6,166 bases of DNA. Origin: Desulfobacterales bacterium. GTDB lineage: Bacteria; Desulfobacterota; Desulfobacteria; Desulfobacterales; Desulfobacteraceae. The notes below the pieces were generated by a model, which ran no database searches, was not told where the DNA came from, and saw only the letters and a list, made by a program, of their open reading frames with translations. The DNA lies in the NCBI GenBank assembly GCA_022361315.1, contig JAKSBB010000480.1, positions 1-6,166 of the forward strand, in the 5' to 3' direction. Both the position numbers and the translations under genes were made by a program. Of this stretch, positions 6,030 to 6,166 are shown piece after piece. Within the stretch, counting starts at the first letter, position 1; each line of letters starts with the position of its first letter.

Positions 6030-6166
6030 AGCAATAGGGCCTCGGACACGGGGATTCTGTCCGGTAATTCCCCGTCAATATGGGTGATAAAGTGGTTGTT
6101 GACGGCCGCAATCAGGGTGTTTAACTGGTTGAGGTCCAGCATGGCGTCCTTGGGCAAGGCATCCAA
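6017..6166 (-). CDS. C-terminal fragment of an unrecognised protein (cut by window edge)
   Basis: An open reading frame enters the window at 6166 on the minus strand and stops at TAG (complement of 6017-6019), giving the last 49 residues of a longer protein. This tail is hydrophilic and mildly acidic with alternating hydrophobic positions: DAMLDLNQLNTLIAAVNNHF, then ITHIDGELPDRIPVSEALLL, ending CQA. The other two minus frames hit stops within this stretch, which supports the frame choice. No family motif was recognised and no function is proposed. It converges on the deacetylase gene with a 36-bp gap and is therefore a separate transcription unit. Confidence 0.65.
   Translation of the reverse strand: MDALPKDAMLDLNQLNTLIAAVNNHFITHIDGELPDRIPVSEALLLCQA

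Noticed and set aside
6043..6075. Overlapping short inverted repeats (CGGACA/TGTCCG at 6043-6063; ACGGGGA/TCCCCGT at 6048-6075) considered as a terminator
   Set aside because: They lie within the minus-strand coding frame, pair in mutually exclusive ways, have no T-run, and are short enough to arise by chance.
1..6166. CRISPR arrays, tRNA or rRNA genes, insertion sequences, attachment sites, toxin-antitoxin or defence genes
   Set aside because: No regularly spaced repeats, RNA-gene signatures, transposase motifs or small paired genes were seen. The window is almost entirely accounted for by envelope and division genes.

Overview
The window holds a five-gene, left-to-right cell-envelope cluster, ftsE-ftsX-envC-ctpA-yibQ-like (about 390 to 5980). 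At each edge it is flanked by a minus-strand gene cut off by the window: the start of a TatD-family hydrolase on the left and the last 49 codons of an unrecognised gene on the right. Signal peptides on EnvC and CtpA, the FtsEX/EnvC pairing and the YibQ-type deacetylase all point to a Gram-negative cell. Intermediate GC and the gene order suggest a sulfate-reducing Desulfobacterota relative (Desulfobacter-like). That placement is an impression from protein style and layout, not a database result.

Layout. 1-149: 5' end of a TatD-family gene, transcribed leftward. 150-389: a divergent intergenic region with a perfect 14-bp inverted repeat (231-244 / 271-284) and a good sigma70-type promoter (-35 at 316-321, 17-bp spacer, -10 at 339-344) pointing to ftsE. 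390-5980: five tightly packed genes. FtsX begins just after the ftsE stop, envC overlaps ftsX, ctpA starts 3 nt after envC, and the deacetylase gene overlaps ctpA by 11 nt. No terminator or internal promoter stands out, so one transcript is likely. 5981-6016 is a short convergent gap, and 6017-6166 is the minus-strand 3' fragment.

How the genes may work together. In well-studied Gram-negatives, the FtsEX ABC complex at the division septum uses ATP hydrolysis to control EnvC in the periplasm, and EnvC switches on peptidoglycan amidases that split daughter cells. The EnvC protein here has a LytM domain with metal and catalytic residues replaced, which fits an activator and not an enzyme. CtpA is a periplasmic PDZ-serine protease of a family known in other bacteria to degrade peptidoglycan hydrolases. 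The last gene encodes a membrane-anchored divergent polysaccharide deacetylase (YibQ family) whose exact role is not established. Together they look like a septal peptidoglycan-splitting and turnover module.

I do not see a clearly new system. The points most worth a second look are the very basic, histone-H1-like cytoplasmic tail of the deacetylase-like protein, the SH3-like domain plus lysine/proline linker added to EnvC, and the unexplained perfect inverted repeat upstream of ftsE.
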